Shown here in pieces: positions 54,934-62,995 of a DNA stretch of 64,000 bases. The stretch is from NCBI GenBank assembly GCA_944323655.1, contig CALUTL010000007.1, positions 1 through 64,000 on the forward strand, given 5' to 3'. The position numbers and the translations under genes were made by a program. The notes beneath the pieces were generated by a model. It searched no databases. It was not told where the DNA came from and was given only the letters and a program-made list of their open reading frames with translations. The DNA comes from Candidatus Gastranaerophilales bacterium. GTDB taxonomy: Bacteria > Cyanobacteriota > Vampirovibrionia > Gastranaerophilales > Gastranaerophilaceae. Within the stretch, counting starts at the first letter, position 1, and every line of letters starts with the position of its first letter.

Positions 54934-56016
54934 ATGAAAGATATGTTAGATAAAATTTTACAGATAGAAAAGAAGTACAACGAGTTAGGTGTAACGTTGT
55001 CAGATCCTGCCGTAATTCAGGATTATAACAGGTTCAGGGATCTATCCAAACAGCGCAAGTCAATGGAAGAAACGGTTCACCTGTATTACGATTGGAAAAA
55101 AGCAGTAGATGCAATAGCCGAAGCAAAAGAAATGATAAAATCCGAACACGATGAGGAAATGAAGGCATTTCTGAAAGCCGAAATGGAAGCAAATGAGGAA
55201 AAGCTTCCGGAGTATGAAGAAAGAATGAAAATACTTTTACTTCCTCGAGATCCGATGGATGATAAAGACATTATGCTTGAAATTAGAGGGGGAGCCGGCG
55301 GAGATGAAGCGAACATTTTTGCAGGCGACTTAGCAAGAATGTATATGCGATATGCCGATAAAAAAGGCTGGCAGACGCAGGTTTTATCCAAAACCGAATG
55401 CGAAGCCGGCGGTGTTTCCGAAATTATAATTTCAATAAAAGGTGATGCGGTTTATTCTCAGCTTAAGTACGAATCCGGAGTTCATAGAGTTCAGAGGGTT
55501 CCAGCAACAGAATCCCAAGGTAGAGTACATACTTCAACTGCGACAGTAGCCGTAATGCCAGAGGTTGATGACGTTGAAGTTGAACTTAATATGAATGATA
55601 TTGAAATAACAACAGCTCGTTCAGGCGGAGCCGGCGGGCAGAACGTAAACAAAGTAGAAACGGCAGCCAGAGTGTTCCACAAACCGACCGGCATAATGAT
55701 TTTCTGTACAGAAGAACGTTCCCAACTTCAGAATAAAGAGCGTGCATTACAGATTTTGAAAGCGAAACTTTACGATATGGAAGTTCAGAAGCAGATGCAG
55801 GAAATAACGGATCTTCGTCGTTCTCAGGTTGGAACGGGTGACAGAAGCGAGCGAATCAGAACATACAATTTTCCGCAAGGCCGCTTGACAGATCACAGAT
55901 TAAATCACAATCTTAATGTCTGGACAGTAATAGACGGTGATTTAGACGAGTTGATAAAACTTTTGATGGAATATGACCAGAAATTAAAACTGGAAAAATT
56001 AGCAGAGGTGAATTAG
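54934..56016 (+). CDS. prfA: Peptide chain release factor 1
   Basis: The 360-residue class I release factor recognises UAA/UAG. The GGQ motif is in [11 protein letters not shown] (about 230-240). The anticodon-like region near 185 contains [12 protein letters not shown] (RF1 PxT type). It is the first gene of a run prfA-ylxR-infB-rbfA-truB; its stop overlaps the ylxR GTG start. Confidence 0.96.
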   Translation: MKDMLDKILQIEKKYNELGVTLSDPAVIQDYNRFRDLSKQRKSMEETVHLYYDWKKAVDAIAEAKEMIKSEHDEEMKAFLKAEMEANEEKLPEYEERMKILLLPRDPMDDKDIMLEIRGGAGGDEANIFAGDLARMYMRYADKKGWQTQVLSKTECEAGGVSEIIISIKGDAVYSQLKYESGVHRVQRVPATESQGRVHTSTATVAVMPEVDDVEVELNMNDIEITTARSGGAGGQNVNKVETAARVFHKPTGIMIFCTEERSQLQNKERALQILKAKLYDMEVQKQMQEITDLRRSQVGTGDRSERIRTYNFPQGRLTDHRLNHNLNVWTVIDGDLDELIKLLMEYDQKLKLEKLAEVN

Positions 56017-56258
56017 TGGCAGAAAGAAAATGCGTCGGATGCGGAGAATTTAAAAATCGAGAAGATTTAATAAAAATCACCAGACAAACTTCCGGCGGTC
56101 TTTCTATCAATCCTGATTCCAAAGTATTTGGCAGATCAGCATATCTTTGCTATAATAAAACGTGTATAGAGAATGCCTTTAAAAAGGATAAAATTTCAAA
56201 AGCCTTGAAGACCTCTGTACCTTTAGAATTGAAAGGGAAATTAATAAATGAGTTTTGA
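56016..56258 (+). CDS. ylxR: YlxR-family RNA-binding protein
   Basis: The 80-residue DUF448 protein reads ERKCVGCGEFKNREDLIKI, then GRSAYLCYNKTCIENAFKK, the GRGAYIC-type signature. It starts at GTG 56016, overlapping the prfA stop (TAGTG), and ends 11 bases inside infB, so all three are coupled. YlxR homologues have been linked to RNase P modulation. nusA, the usual upstream neighbour, is absent. Confidence 0.92.
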   Translation: MAERKCVGCGEFKNREDLIKITRQTSGGLSINPDSKVFGRSAYLCYNKTCIENAFKKDKISKALKTSVPLELKGKLINEF

Positions 56259-58758
56259 AACCAAAAGAATAAATGAAATAGCAAAAGAATTAAATATGAC
56301 AAGCAAGGAAATTTTAGAGAAGCTTGCCGCAATGAATATTACGGGGAAAACTCATTCAAGCACATTGACACCCGATCAAGAGAGAAGATTAAAGGATTTT
56401 ATAAATTCAGGCTCAGAAAGGCCTGCTAAAAAGCCGAAGGCATTTATAGTAAAAAAGGCAAAAAATGCAGACGTATCAGTTGAAGTAACAGAAATAGAGC
56501 AGCCGGTAAAAGAGCCCGAAAAAAAAGAAGAACCGCCCAAACGTCCTCAAATAGAAGTTGTAAAACCCAAAAGCAGATTGGAAATTGTACGCAGAGCGCC
56601 GCAGCCGCCGCAAAATGCGTCGTTAAAATCTTCAGAAGGCAAGAAATTTCCTCCGCGTTCGGAGCGTTCAGACAGACCTGAAAGAGGTAAAAGGCCTTTC
56701 GCCTCACAAGCTTCAAAAGACGGTGAAAAACCAAAAGAATTCAAGAAATCCGAAAGACCTGAATCAGGAGAAAGAAAACCGATTCAGCGTCATATAATTT
56801 CGCAGGAAATATACGAAAACAAATCTTCCGGCAGAAGAAGAAGCGATAACAAGCGTAAAGAGAAGGATTTCAACTCTAAAAAGGAAGAGCAGGAAAGAAT
56901 TTCGCTGGAAAAAGCCGCAGCACAGAAGCATAAAAAGCGAGTTCATAAAGAAGAAGAACAAGAGGCAGTAACTCAAATAGTTGTTGATAGAGCGATGACA
57001 ATAAGCGAGTTAGCCGACAAAATACAAAAAACTCCTGCCGAGATAGTAAAATTTTTAATGTTTCAAGGCATAATGGCAACGGTCAACCAGCTTATAGACG
57101 TAGATGTAATCAAGAAAGTCTGCGCAGAATATAACTTAGAAGTTTTGGAAGAAGACTTAGAAGCTTATATGGAAGAAGAGTTGGAGAAAGAAGAAAAGCA
57201 AAAGGCTTTATCAGAAGTTGACAAAAAACTTTTGAAGCGCCGAGCACCAGTCGTAAGTATTATGGGACATGTAGACCATGGTAAAACAACGTTATTAGAT
57301 AGTATACGAGCATCAAAGCACAAAATTGTAGCGACAGAAGTCGGCGGAATTACGCAGTCAATAGGTGCATATACAGTTTATCTTGATAACAGTAACGAAA
57401 AGAAAATAGTGTTTGTAGACACTCCCGGTCACGAAGCTTTTACGGAAATGAGAGCCAGAGGTGCAAAAGCGACAGATATAGCGATTCTGGTAGTAGCCGC
57501 AGATGACGGTATAATGCCGCAGACGATTGAGGCTATAAACCACGCAAAAGCGGCCGAAGTGCCGATTATAGTGGCAGTAAACAAGATTGATAAACCTGAT
57601 GCAAATCCTGATAAAATACTTCAGCAATTGACAGAACACGGACTTGTACCTGAAGAATGGGGCGGAGATACAATTACTGTAAAAGTTTCAGCGCTTCAAG
57701 GATTAGGTATAGATGAGCTGCTTGAATATATACTTTTGGTAGCGGAAATACAGGATTTAAAAGCAAATCCAAAGGCTGAAGCAACAGGGGTTGTAATAGA
57801 AGCAAATCTTGATAAAGGAAAAGGGCCTGTTGCAACGCTTCTTGTGCAGAACGGGACTTTAAGAGTGGGTAATTGTATAGTTGTCGGAACTGCTTGCGGA
57901 CGTGTCAGAGCATTGCTGTCAGACAGCGGTGAAAGAATTACAAAGGCGGAACCGTCAACACCTGTTGAGATTTTAGGTTTAACCGAAGTTCCTCAAGCAG
58001 GCGATCATTTTGAAGTTGTAAAAAATGAAAAAGAAATGAAATCAATTGTAGAAAAACGTAAAGAAAAGGAACGTGACAAACGTTTAGATGCAATGTTGCC
58101 GGCACACATTCGCCGTGAGGCAGTAGCAGGAGAAGACGATATTCCGCAGTTGAATTTGATAATTAAAGCGAACACTCACGGTTCAGCAGAAGCAGTTTCG
58201 CAAGCGATTGCGCAGTTGGATTCAAAAGAAATTAAAACAAAGATTATACACGTAGGCGTAGGTGATATATCAGAAGCCGACGTAATGCTGGCATCAGCAT
58301 CAAATGCTTTAATCTTAGGATTTACGGTAAAAGAAGACAGCAACGCACTTGCAGCAGCAGAAAAAGAAGGCGTTACAATCAAGAAATACGATATTATTTA
58401 TCAAATTCTTGAGGATATTGAAAAGACGATGCTTTCGTTGCTTGAACCTGAAGTTAAAGAGGTTGAACTTGGAAAAGCAGAGGTCAGACAGATATTTACA
58501 ATCGGAAAAACCACAAGAATTGCAGGTTGTTACGTAACAGAAGGTAAGATAGTAAGAAGCAAAGATGCAGTTCTCTACCGTGGCGGAAAAGAAATATACA
58601 GAGGTGCAATTGACCAGCTTAAACGTTTCAAGGATGATGTAAAAGAAGTTGCACAAGGTTTTGAATGCGGTATATCTTTTGCAAAATGGAACGATATTGA
58701 AGTCGGTGATATTATAGAAGTTTCAACAAAAGAAGAAGTTCAACGACAAAGCTTGTAG
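56248..58758 (+). CDS. infB: Translation initiation factor IF-2
   Basis: The 836-residue protein has an N-terminal IF2_N helix domain (1-50) and a Lys/Glu/Arg/Pro-rich linker (60-240). A second IF2_N (~250-300) and the GTPase with G1 GHVDHGKTT (~341-349), DTPGHEAF and NKID follow, then C-terminal domains ([22 protein letters not shown]). It places initiator tRNA on the 30S subunit. Confidence 0.96.
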   Translation: MSFETKRINEIAKELNMTSKEILEKLAAMNITGKTHSSTLTPDQERRLKDFINSGSERPAKKPKAFIVKKAKNADVSVEVTEIEQPVKEPEKKEEPPKRPQIEVVKPKSRLEIVRRAPQPPQNASLKSSEGKKFPPRSERSDRPERGKRPFASQASKDGEKPKEFKKSERPESGERKPIQRHIISQEIYENKSSGRRRSDNKRKEKDFNSKKEEQERISLEKAAAQKHKKRVHKEEEQEAVTQIVVDRAMTISELADKIQKTPAEIVKFLMFQGIMATVNQLIDVDVIKKVCAEYNLEVLEEDLEAYMEEELEKEEKQKALSEVDKKLLKRRAPVVSIMGHVDHGKTTLLDSIRASKHKIVATEVGGITQSIGAYTVYLDNSNEKKIVFVDTPGHEAFTEMRARGAKATDIAILVVAADDGIMPQTIEAINHAKAAEVPIIVAVNKIDKPDANPDKILQQLTEHGLVPEEWGGDTITVKVSALQGLGIDELLEYILLVAEIQDLKANPKAEATGVVIEANLDKGKGPVATLLVQNGTLRVGNCIVVGTACGRVRALLSDSGERITKAEPSTPVEILGLTEVPQAGDHFEVVKNEKEMKSIVEKRKEKERDKRLDAMLPAHIRREAVAGEDDIPQLNLIIKANTHGSAEAVSQAIAQLDSKEIKTKIIHVGVGDISEADVMLASASNALILGFTVKEDSNALAAAEKEGVTIKKYDIIYQILEDIEKTMLSLLEPEVKEVELGKAEVRQIFTIGKTTRIAGCYVTEGKIVRSKDAVLYRGGKEIYRGAIDQLKRFKDDVKEVAQGFECGISFAKWNDIEVGDIIEVSTKEEVQRQSL

Positions 58759-58798
58759 TTTAGCCCTTTTATAGTCAACAGAATTAAAGGAAATTAAA

Positions 58799-59143
58799 AT
58801 GACATTAAGAAACGAACGAGTCAGAAAAGAATTAATGAGAGATATATCGGATATCTTGAGAAAAGAAATCCGAGGTCTTGCAGGTGTGGTATCTGTTTTG
58901 GATGTAGAAGTTTCCCATGACAATTCTTTTGCAAAAGTTATATATAGTGTTTTAGGCAGTCCTGAGCAGGTCGAAAAAACCAAAGAAATTATAGAAAAAA
59001 GCACTCCGAAAGTAAGATTTGAAGTAGGTAAAAGAATTCGTCTACGCCTGACACCTGAGTTAAAATTTGTTTATACGGATTCACTTGAAAAAGGTTCTAA
59101 GGTCAGCGAGATTATAGATAAAATTTCAAGAGGGGAAATTTAG
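58799..59143 (+). CDS. rbfA: Ribosome-binding factor A
   Basis: The 114-residue KH-like 30S maturation factor reads RNERVRKELMRDISDILRKEI, LDVEVSHDNSFAKVIYSV, and IRLRLTPELKFVYTDS, the standard RbfA pattern. AAAGGAAATTAAA is upstream. It lies between infB and truB in the conserved order. Confidence 0.94.
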   Translation: MTLRNERVRKELMRDISDILRKEIRGLAGVVSVLDVEVSHDNSFAKVIYSVLGSPEQVEKTKEIIEKSTPKVRFEVGKRIRLRLTPELKFVYTDSLEKGSKVSEIIDKISRGEI

Positions 59144-59145
59144 TT

Positions 59146-60066
59146 TTGGTTAAAGCTGATTGCGGCTCAGAGGTTACAAGCGACGGGGCAGTAAAAAAAT
59201 ACTGCGGAATGTTTGGATTTTTGAACGTCAGAAAGCCGTTAGGGATAACCTCTCATGATGTTGTTTATAAAATCAGAAAAGCCTCCGGTATAAAACAAGT
59301 AGGACATACAGGAACGCTGGATCCTTTTGCTGAAGGGGTTTTGCCTGTTTGTATCGGGAAAGCGACACGGCTTATTGAATATTTGAATGACGATAAAGAA
59401 TACCTTGCTGTTGTAAAAGTTGGCATTGAAACGGATACTTATGATTTAGACGGAAACATTATTTCTGTTTCGGATAAAAAAATAACCAAGTCTGATTTGG
59501 AGCGAATTTTACCTGAATTCAGGGGTGAGGTTATGCAAACTCCTCCGATGTTTTCAGCGATAAAAATTAAAGGGAAAAAGTTATACGAATATGCAAGAAA
59601 AGGTCAGCAGATCGAGGTTGAGGCAAGAAAAGTCTTTATTGAAAAACTTGAATTAAAGAATTTTGATATAGAAAATCAGGAAGCAGAAATTCTTGTGAAG
59701 TGTTCAAAAGGAACATATATTCGCTCAATTGCGCATGATGTAGGGCAGAAATTATCTGTTGGCGGGCATCTTGTAAAATTAACCAGAACAAAGGCAGGTA
59801 AATTTAATATAGAAAATTCGGTAGATTTAGAAAATTTCCAAAGTTCGTTAGAGGTAAAGAAACATCTTATAAATCCTATTGATATGCTGGATTATGAAAA
59901 GATAGAAGTTGATGTTGCTGAATACGAAAAGATTTCGCATGGGAACCCGATACATAATAAGAATGATATTTCAACGGGTCAAGTTGTAATTTTAATTTAT
60001 AATGATATAATAAGTGCAGTCGGAGTAACCGATGGAGATAAAATCTTAATTAAGAAAGTATTTTAG
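59146..60066 (+). CDS. truB: tRNA pseudouridine(55) synthase TruB
   Basis: The catalytic Asp is in GHTGTLDPFAEGVLP (Asp59 counted from the TTG at 59146). IPMFSAIK-type QTPPMFSAIKIKGKKLYEYA and KGTYIRSIAHDVG follow, all TruB signatures. The TTG two bases after the rbfA stop gives 306 residues with 21 extra N-terminal residues. ATG 59209 (MFGFLNVRKP) is the better start by family but has its GCGGA too close. The start is therefore uncertain. Confidence 0.92.
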   Translation: MVKADCGSEVTSDGAVKKYCGMFGFLNVRKPLGITSHDVVYKIRKASGIKQVGHTGTLDPFAEGVLPVCIGKATRLIEYLNDDKEYLAVVKVGIETDTYDLDGNIISVSDKKITKSDLERILPEFRGEVMQTPPMFSAIKIKGKKLYEYARKGQQIEVEARKVFIEKLELKNFDIENQEAEILVKCSKGTYIRSIAHDVGQKLSVGGHLVKLTRTKAGKFNIENSVDLENFQSSLEVKKHLINPIDMLDYEKIEVDVAEYEKISHGNPIHNKNDISTGQVVILIYNDIISAVGVTDGDKILIKKVF

Positions 60067-60070
60067 AAAA

Positions 60071-60970
60071 ATGAAAAAGCAAATTTGCGTTTTAGCAGCA
60101 ATAATGTTCGGGTTATCCGGAGGGTTAAACACAGCGCAGGCACAGCAGACTGAAGGTTTTAAATGTGTTGCGCCTTACGATTTATCGGGCGGATTTTCAA
60201 GCACTTTAAGCAGAATAAGCGGAGTGAATTTTTTAGGCAGCAAGATAGCTGAACATATACTAAAGTCGCAGGTTACCAAAAATGCGGACGGGAAGTTTAG
60301 TGTTGACGTAAAATCTTACAGTGTAGCCGATTTGAAAGCCGGTCGGTTCAAGTCAATGGAAATTCACGGGAAAAATGTCGTAGCAGACGGTGTTTATTTT
60401 AGCACGATGGATATTTCAACCCTTTGTGATTTTAATTATATAGTTTATGATGAAAAGAATTCGACAGCAGTATTTAAGGAAGATTTTCCGATGAGTTTTG
60501 CGGTAACTTTGTCGGAGGATGATCTTAATAAAACGATGAAAGCTGCCGGGTACTTTGATATGATAGAGAAGGTTAACAATTTTGGTAAATCACTTTCTTT
60601 GTTTAAGGTTGAATCCACTCAGGCAAAAATTAGAAATAACAAATTTGTATATGTTTTTAATTTAAATGTGCCGGCTCTGAGTTTTATTTCCGGAAAGAGC
60701 TCAAAATTTGAAGTTGCGCTAATAACGGATTTACGGGTAGAAGACGGAGAAGTGCTTTTGGATAATCCGCAGTTTGTGAATTCTTACGTAAAAGTGGATT
60801 TAGGAAGCCTAACAAAAGTATTCAATTATCTTGATCCGTTGGATTATTCATTAAAGGTTATGGAAAATAAAGATGCGGATCTAAAGGTAAGAAATGTCAA
60901 TATAATAAATGACAAAATTAATATCTCAGGAACGATAAATATACCAAAGGATAAACTTACACAACTATAA
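60071..60970 (+). CDS. Exported DUF2993/LmeA-like protein
   Basis: The 299-residue protein has a signal peptide (1-26, ending AQAQ). A long beta-rich domain repeats strands around a DLKAGRFKSMEIHGKNVVADGVYFSTMDIST segment (quoted in parts: LKAGRFKSMEIHG; VYFSTMDIST). This pattern resembles DUF2993 proteins, common in cyanobacteria and related to the mycobacterial lipid-binding LmeA. A periplasmic lipid-binding role is inferred. It is five bases after truB. Confidence 0.65.
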   Translation: MKKQICVLAAIMFGLSGGLNTAQAQQTEGFKCVAPYDLSGGFSSTLSRISGVNFLGSKIAEHILKSQVTKNADGKFSVDVKSYSVADLKAGRFKSMEIHGKNVVADGVYFSTMDISTLCDFNYIVYDEKNSTAVFKEDFPMSFAVTLSEDDLNKTMKAAGYFDMIEKVNNFGKSLSLFKVESTQAKIRNNKFVYVFNLNVPALSFISGKSSKFEVALITDLRVEDGEVLLDNPQFVNSYVKVDLGSLTKVFNYLDPLDYSLKVMENKDADLKVRNVNIINDKINISGTINIPKDKLTQL

Positions 60971-60980
60971 GGAATGATAT

Positions 60981-61622
60981 ATGGGAAGACGCAAGAAGAA
61001 AAATAATACAGTAAATAATATAAAAATATTTTTCATAGGTATTATCTTGACGGCACTTGTAGCCTGCGGGGTTTATTTTGGGTTGCAATATTGGACGCCC
61101 GGAGATGAGATAGTAGATATTCCTGGCAAAAAGGAAGTCCAAGTTCCGCCGGGGGATATTCCGACACCACCGGAGCAAAAGCCTGAACCACCAAAGGAAG
61201 AAGAATATGTAAATATTTTCTTTATAGGTAAAAATGAAAATAATGAGGAAGTTTATAGAGCTGTAAAACGAGTTTATACCCCTGAAGTTGACGGTTCAAA
61301 AGTAAAATATGCAATAACAAGTCTTATACTTGGGCCAAAACCCGGAGAAAAATCAGGCGGAGTTTATACGGAAATTCCGGCAGATACAAGGATAATAAGC
61401 ATAACAGAAAAGCCTGATAAAGTAATAATAGATCTTTCATCAGCATTTGCAACAGGCGGCGGGACAGAGAGTGTTTATAAAAGGCTGTTCCAATTGATAA
61501 AAACCGCAAAACGCAACACTTCAAAAGCGGTATTTTTATACATAAACGGACAGCAGGCAGATGTAATCGGTGGTGATGGAATAATGATTACACAACCGTT
61601 GACTGAAAATTCATTGGATTAA
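60981..61622 (+). CDS. Membrane-anchored GerMN-domain protein
   Basis: The 213-residue protein has a basic cytoplasmic start (GRRKKKNN), one membrane helix (16-36) and a Pro/Glu-rich linker (45-75). A GerMN domain covers ~78-205 (VNIFFIGKNENNEEVYRAVKR; ITSLILGPKPGEKSGG; VIIDLSSAFATGGGT). GerMN domains are extracytoplasmic modules in envelope proteins, first known from germination protein GerM; sporulation is not implied. It may share a transcript with the DUF2993 gene. Confidence 0.82.
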   Translation: MGRRKKKNNTVNNIKIFFIGIILTALVACGVYFGLQYWTPGDEIVDIPGKKEVQVPPGDIPTPPEQKPEPPKEEEYVNIFFIGKNENNEEVYRAVKRVYTPEVDGSKVKYAITSLILGPKPGEKSGGVYTEIPADTRIISITEKPDKVIIDLSSAFATGGGTESVYKRLFQLIKTAKRNTSKAVFLYINGQQADVIGGDGIMITQPLTENSLD

Positions 61623-61625
61623 AAA

Positions 61626-61892
61626 ATGGAAAAAGACTTAGATTATTATCTTAATCTTGATTGGACGCTGATTGAGGGCGAGGACTTGGATTTTGAGGGT
61701 AATCCTTACCATTATATAATGATAGAACAAATTCCGAGTTTCTGTTTTTGCGCAAAGACTATCGAAAAAGCGAGGGAAAATTACAAGAAGCAGTTAAAGC
61801 TGACGTTGATGGTAATGCTGGAGTCAGACGAGCCTATAAGAGAGCCTGGTGAAGATGACGGGGAGCCTGATTGGGAAAGCATCTGCCCTTAG
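61626..61892 (+). CDS. HicB-like small protein (orphan)
   Basis: The 88-residue protein has a partial HicB-fold pattern: HYIMIEQIPSFCFCAKTIEKARENYKKQLKLTL resembles the HicB strand-helix unit (quoted in parts: YIMIEQIPSFCFCAKT; EKARENYKKQLKL). An acidic tail follows, not a DNA-binding helix. No HicA toxin gene is adjacent, so an orphan antitoxin-like or unrelated function is possible. It begins 4 bases after the GerMN stop. Confidence 0.5.
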   Translation: MEKDLDYYLNLDWTLIEGEDLDFEGNPYHYIMIEQIPSFCFCAKTIEKARENYKKQLKLTLMVMLESDEPIREPGEDDGEPDWESICP

Positions 61893-61928
61893 TTTTTTGG
61901 ATTTAATTGATATAAGTTTCATCAGCAG

Positions 61929-62162
61929 TAGTGTGCGTCGTTTGACGCACCGAATTTATAATATGGATTAATTTAAGCATCTGGCGGGTCTTACGCAGAC
62001 TGCGGTCGCTTTTACGGAAAAGCGACGCAAACCGCGCCCTGCACTACGTTCGCTAATCATTTGTAATTGTTTCACCCAAAGCAAGCAAACTCGCTTCGCT
62101 CAGACAAAGCTTGCTTCTGAAATTGTGAAACAAAACAATGCTTGCTCACTCCGTGAAGAGCG
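61929..62162 (+). repeat. Direct repeat unit, copy A
   Basis: The unit starts with the GTGCGTC palindrome and ends at GTGAAGAGCG. It matches copy B almost base for base for ~234 bases, with differences concentrated in the last 60 bases. Confidence 0.9.
61932..61951. repeat. Palindromic REP-like repeat, copy 3
   Basis: TGTGCGTCGTTTGACGCACC; one arm base differs from copy 1. It opens direct repeat copy A. Confidence 0.85.
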
Positions 62163-62215
62163 TTCATTTAAAATTGCATTTTTTTACTCCGCTATTGCAG
62201 AAAAAATTATAAATG

Positions 62216-62449
62216 TAGTGTGCGTCGTTTGACGCACCGAATTTATAATATGGATTAATTTAAGCATCTGGCGGGTCTTACGCAGACTGCGGTCGCTTTT
62301 ACGGAAAAGCGACGCAAACCGCGCCCTGCACTACGTTCGCTAATCATTTGTAATTGTTTCACCCAAAGCAAGCAAACTCGCTTCGCTCAGACAAAGCTTG
62401 CTTCTGAAGTTGTAAAACAAAACAATGCTTGTTCACTTCGTGAAGTGCG
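62216..62449 (+). repeat. Direct repeat unit, copy B
   Basis: This is the second copy, offset by 287 bases from copy A; it carries the same hairpin GTCGCTTTT-ACGG-AAAAGCGAC and the segment ACAAAGCTTGCTTCTGAA. Confidence 0.9.
62219..62238. repeat. Palindromic REP-like repeat, copy 4
   Basis: Same sequence as copy 3, opening direct repeat copy B. Confidence 0.85.
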
Positions 62450-62504
62450 ATTATTTTAAATCGAAAATTTTAGAATAATTTGACATAAAAAAAGTTTAAT
62501 GTAG

Positions 62505-62525
62505 GGTGCGTCGTTTTGACGCACC
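62505..62525. repeat. Palindromic REP-like repeat, copy 5
   Basis: GGTGCGTC-GTTTT-GACGCACC: loop lengthened by one T; preceded by TGTAG as in copy 2. Confidence 0.85.
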
Positions 62526-62759
62526 ATCCAATAAAAAATACAAAAATTCATAAAAATAAGAAATGCGACGATAGCGGAGTGAGCAATAATAGCAAGCGAA
62601 AGAACAACAAAGCCGTCATTGTTTGAGCGAAGCGAGTTTGACGGCTTCACTCTTGAGCTTAGCAAATTATTAGCGAACGGAAGCGTGTCGATGGTTTTGA
62701 GGCACTTTTTCCACAAAAAGTGCCCCCGTCCGGAGGACTTTTAATATATCATTATTTTT

Positions 62760-62780
62760 GGTGTGTCGGAACGACGCACC
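62760..62780. repeat. Palindromic REP-like repeat, copy 6 (inverted)
   Basis: GGTGTGTCGGAACGACGCACC followed by CTACA, so the element with its TGTAG tag is in reverse orientation here; the loop sequence differs. Confidence 0.8.
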
Positions 62781-62786
62781 CTACAA

Positions 62787-62850
62787 CTTAGACAAAGCTT
62801 GCTTCTGAAGTTGTGAAACAAAACAATGCTTGTTCACTTCGTGAAGGGCG
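62787..62850 (+). repeat. Direct repeat unit, partial copy C
   Basis: The last ~64 bases of the unit (AGACAAAGCTTGCTTCTGAA ... GTGAAGGGCG) recur here directly after inverted palindrome copy 6. Confidence 0.85.
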
Positions 62851-62903
62851 GTTATTCAAATAAAATTCTTTAAAATAAAATTTGCGACAATAGTTTAATG
62901 TAG

Positions 62904-62924
62904 GGTGTGTTGTTCCGACGCACC
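62904..62924. repeat. Palindromic REP-like repeat, copy 7
   Basis: GGTGTGTTGTTCCGACGCACC preceded by TGTAG; degenerate left arm, loop variant like copy 6. Confidence 0.8.
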
Positions 62925-62995
62925 GAAAAATAAAGGTAGTAAATCCCGCAAGAAAATTATCCTTAGAAAATTAAGGTAATAAAAACCAGCTATAT

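Larger units (their letters stand above)
61893..62995. other. Repeat island without convincing genes
   Basis: This 1.1-kb gap holds five copies of the GGTGCGTC palindrome, a ~234-bp direct duplication (287-base period), a third partial copy, and extra hairpins. The extra hairpins are GTCGCTTTT-ACGG-AAAAGCGAC (62005-62026), AGCCGTCA/TGACGGCT (62611-62646) and GGCACTTTTT-CCAC-AAAAAGTGCC (62701-62724). Base composition is richer in G+C than neighbouring intergenic DNA. No open frame here looks real. Confidence 0.8.

Noticed and set aside
62456..62716. 86-residue open frame in the repeat island
   Set aside because: It is formed by the palindromes and inverted repeats of the island, so the encoded sequence reflects repeats and not a gene.
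61893..62995. CRISPR array
   Set aside because: Repeats are palindromes and one long duplicated unit at irregular spacing, not short repeats with uniform unique spacers; no cas genes are present in the window.
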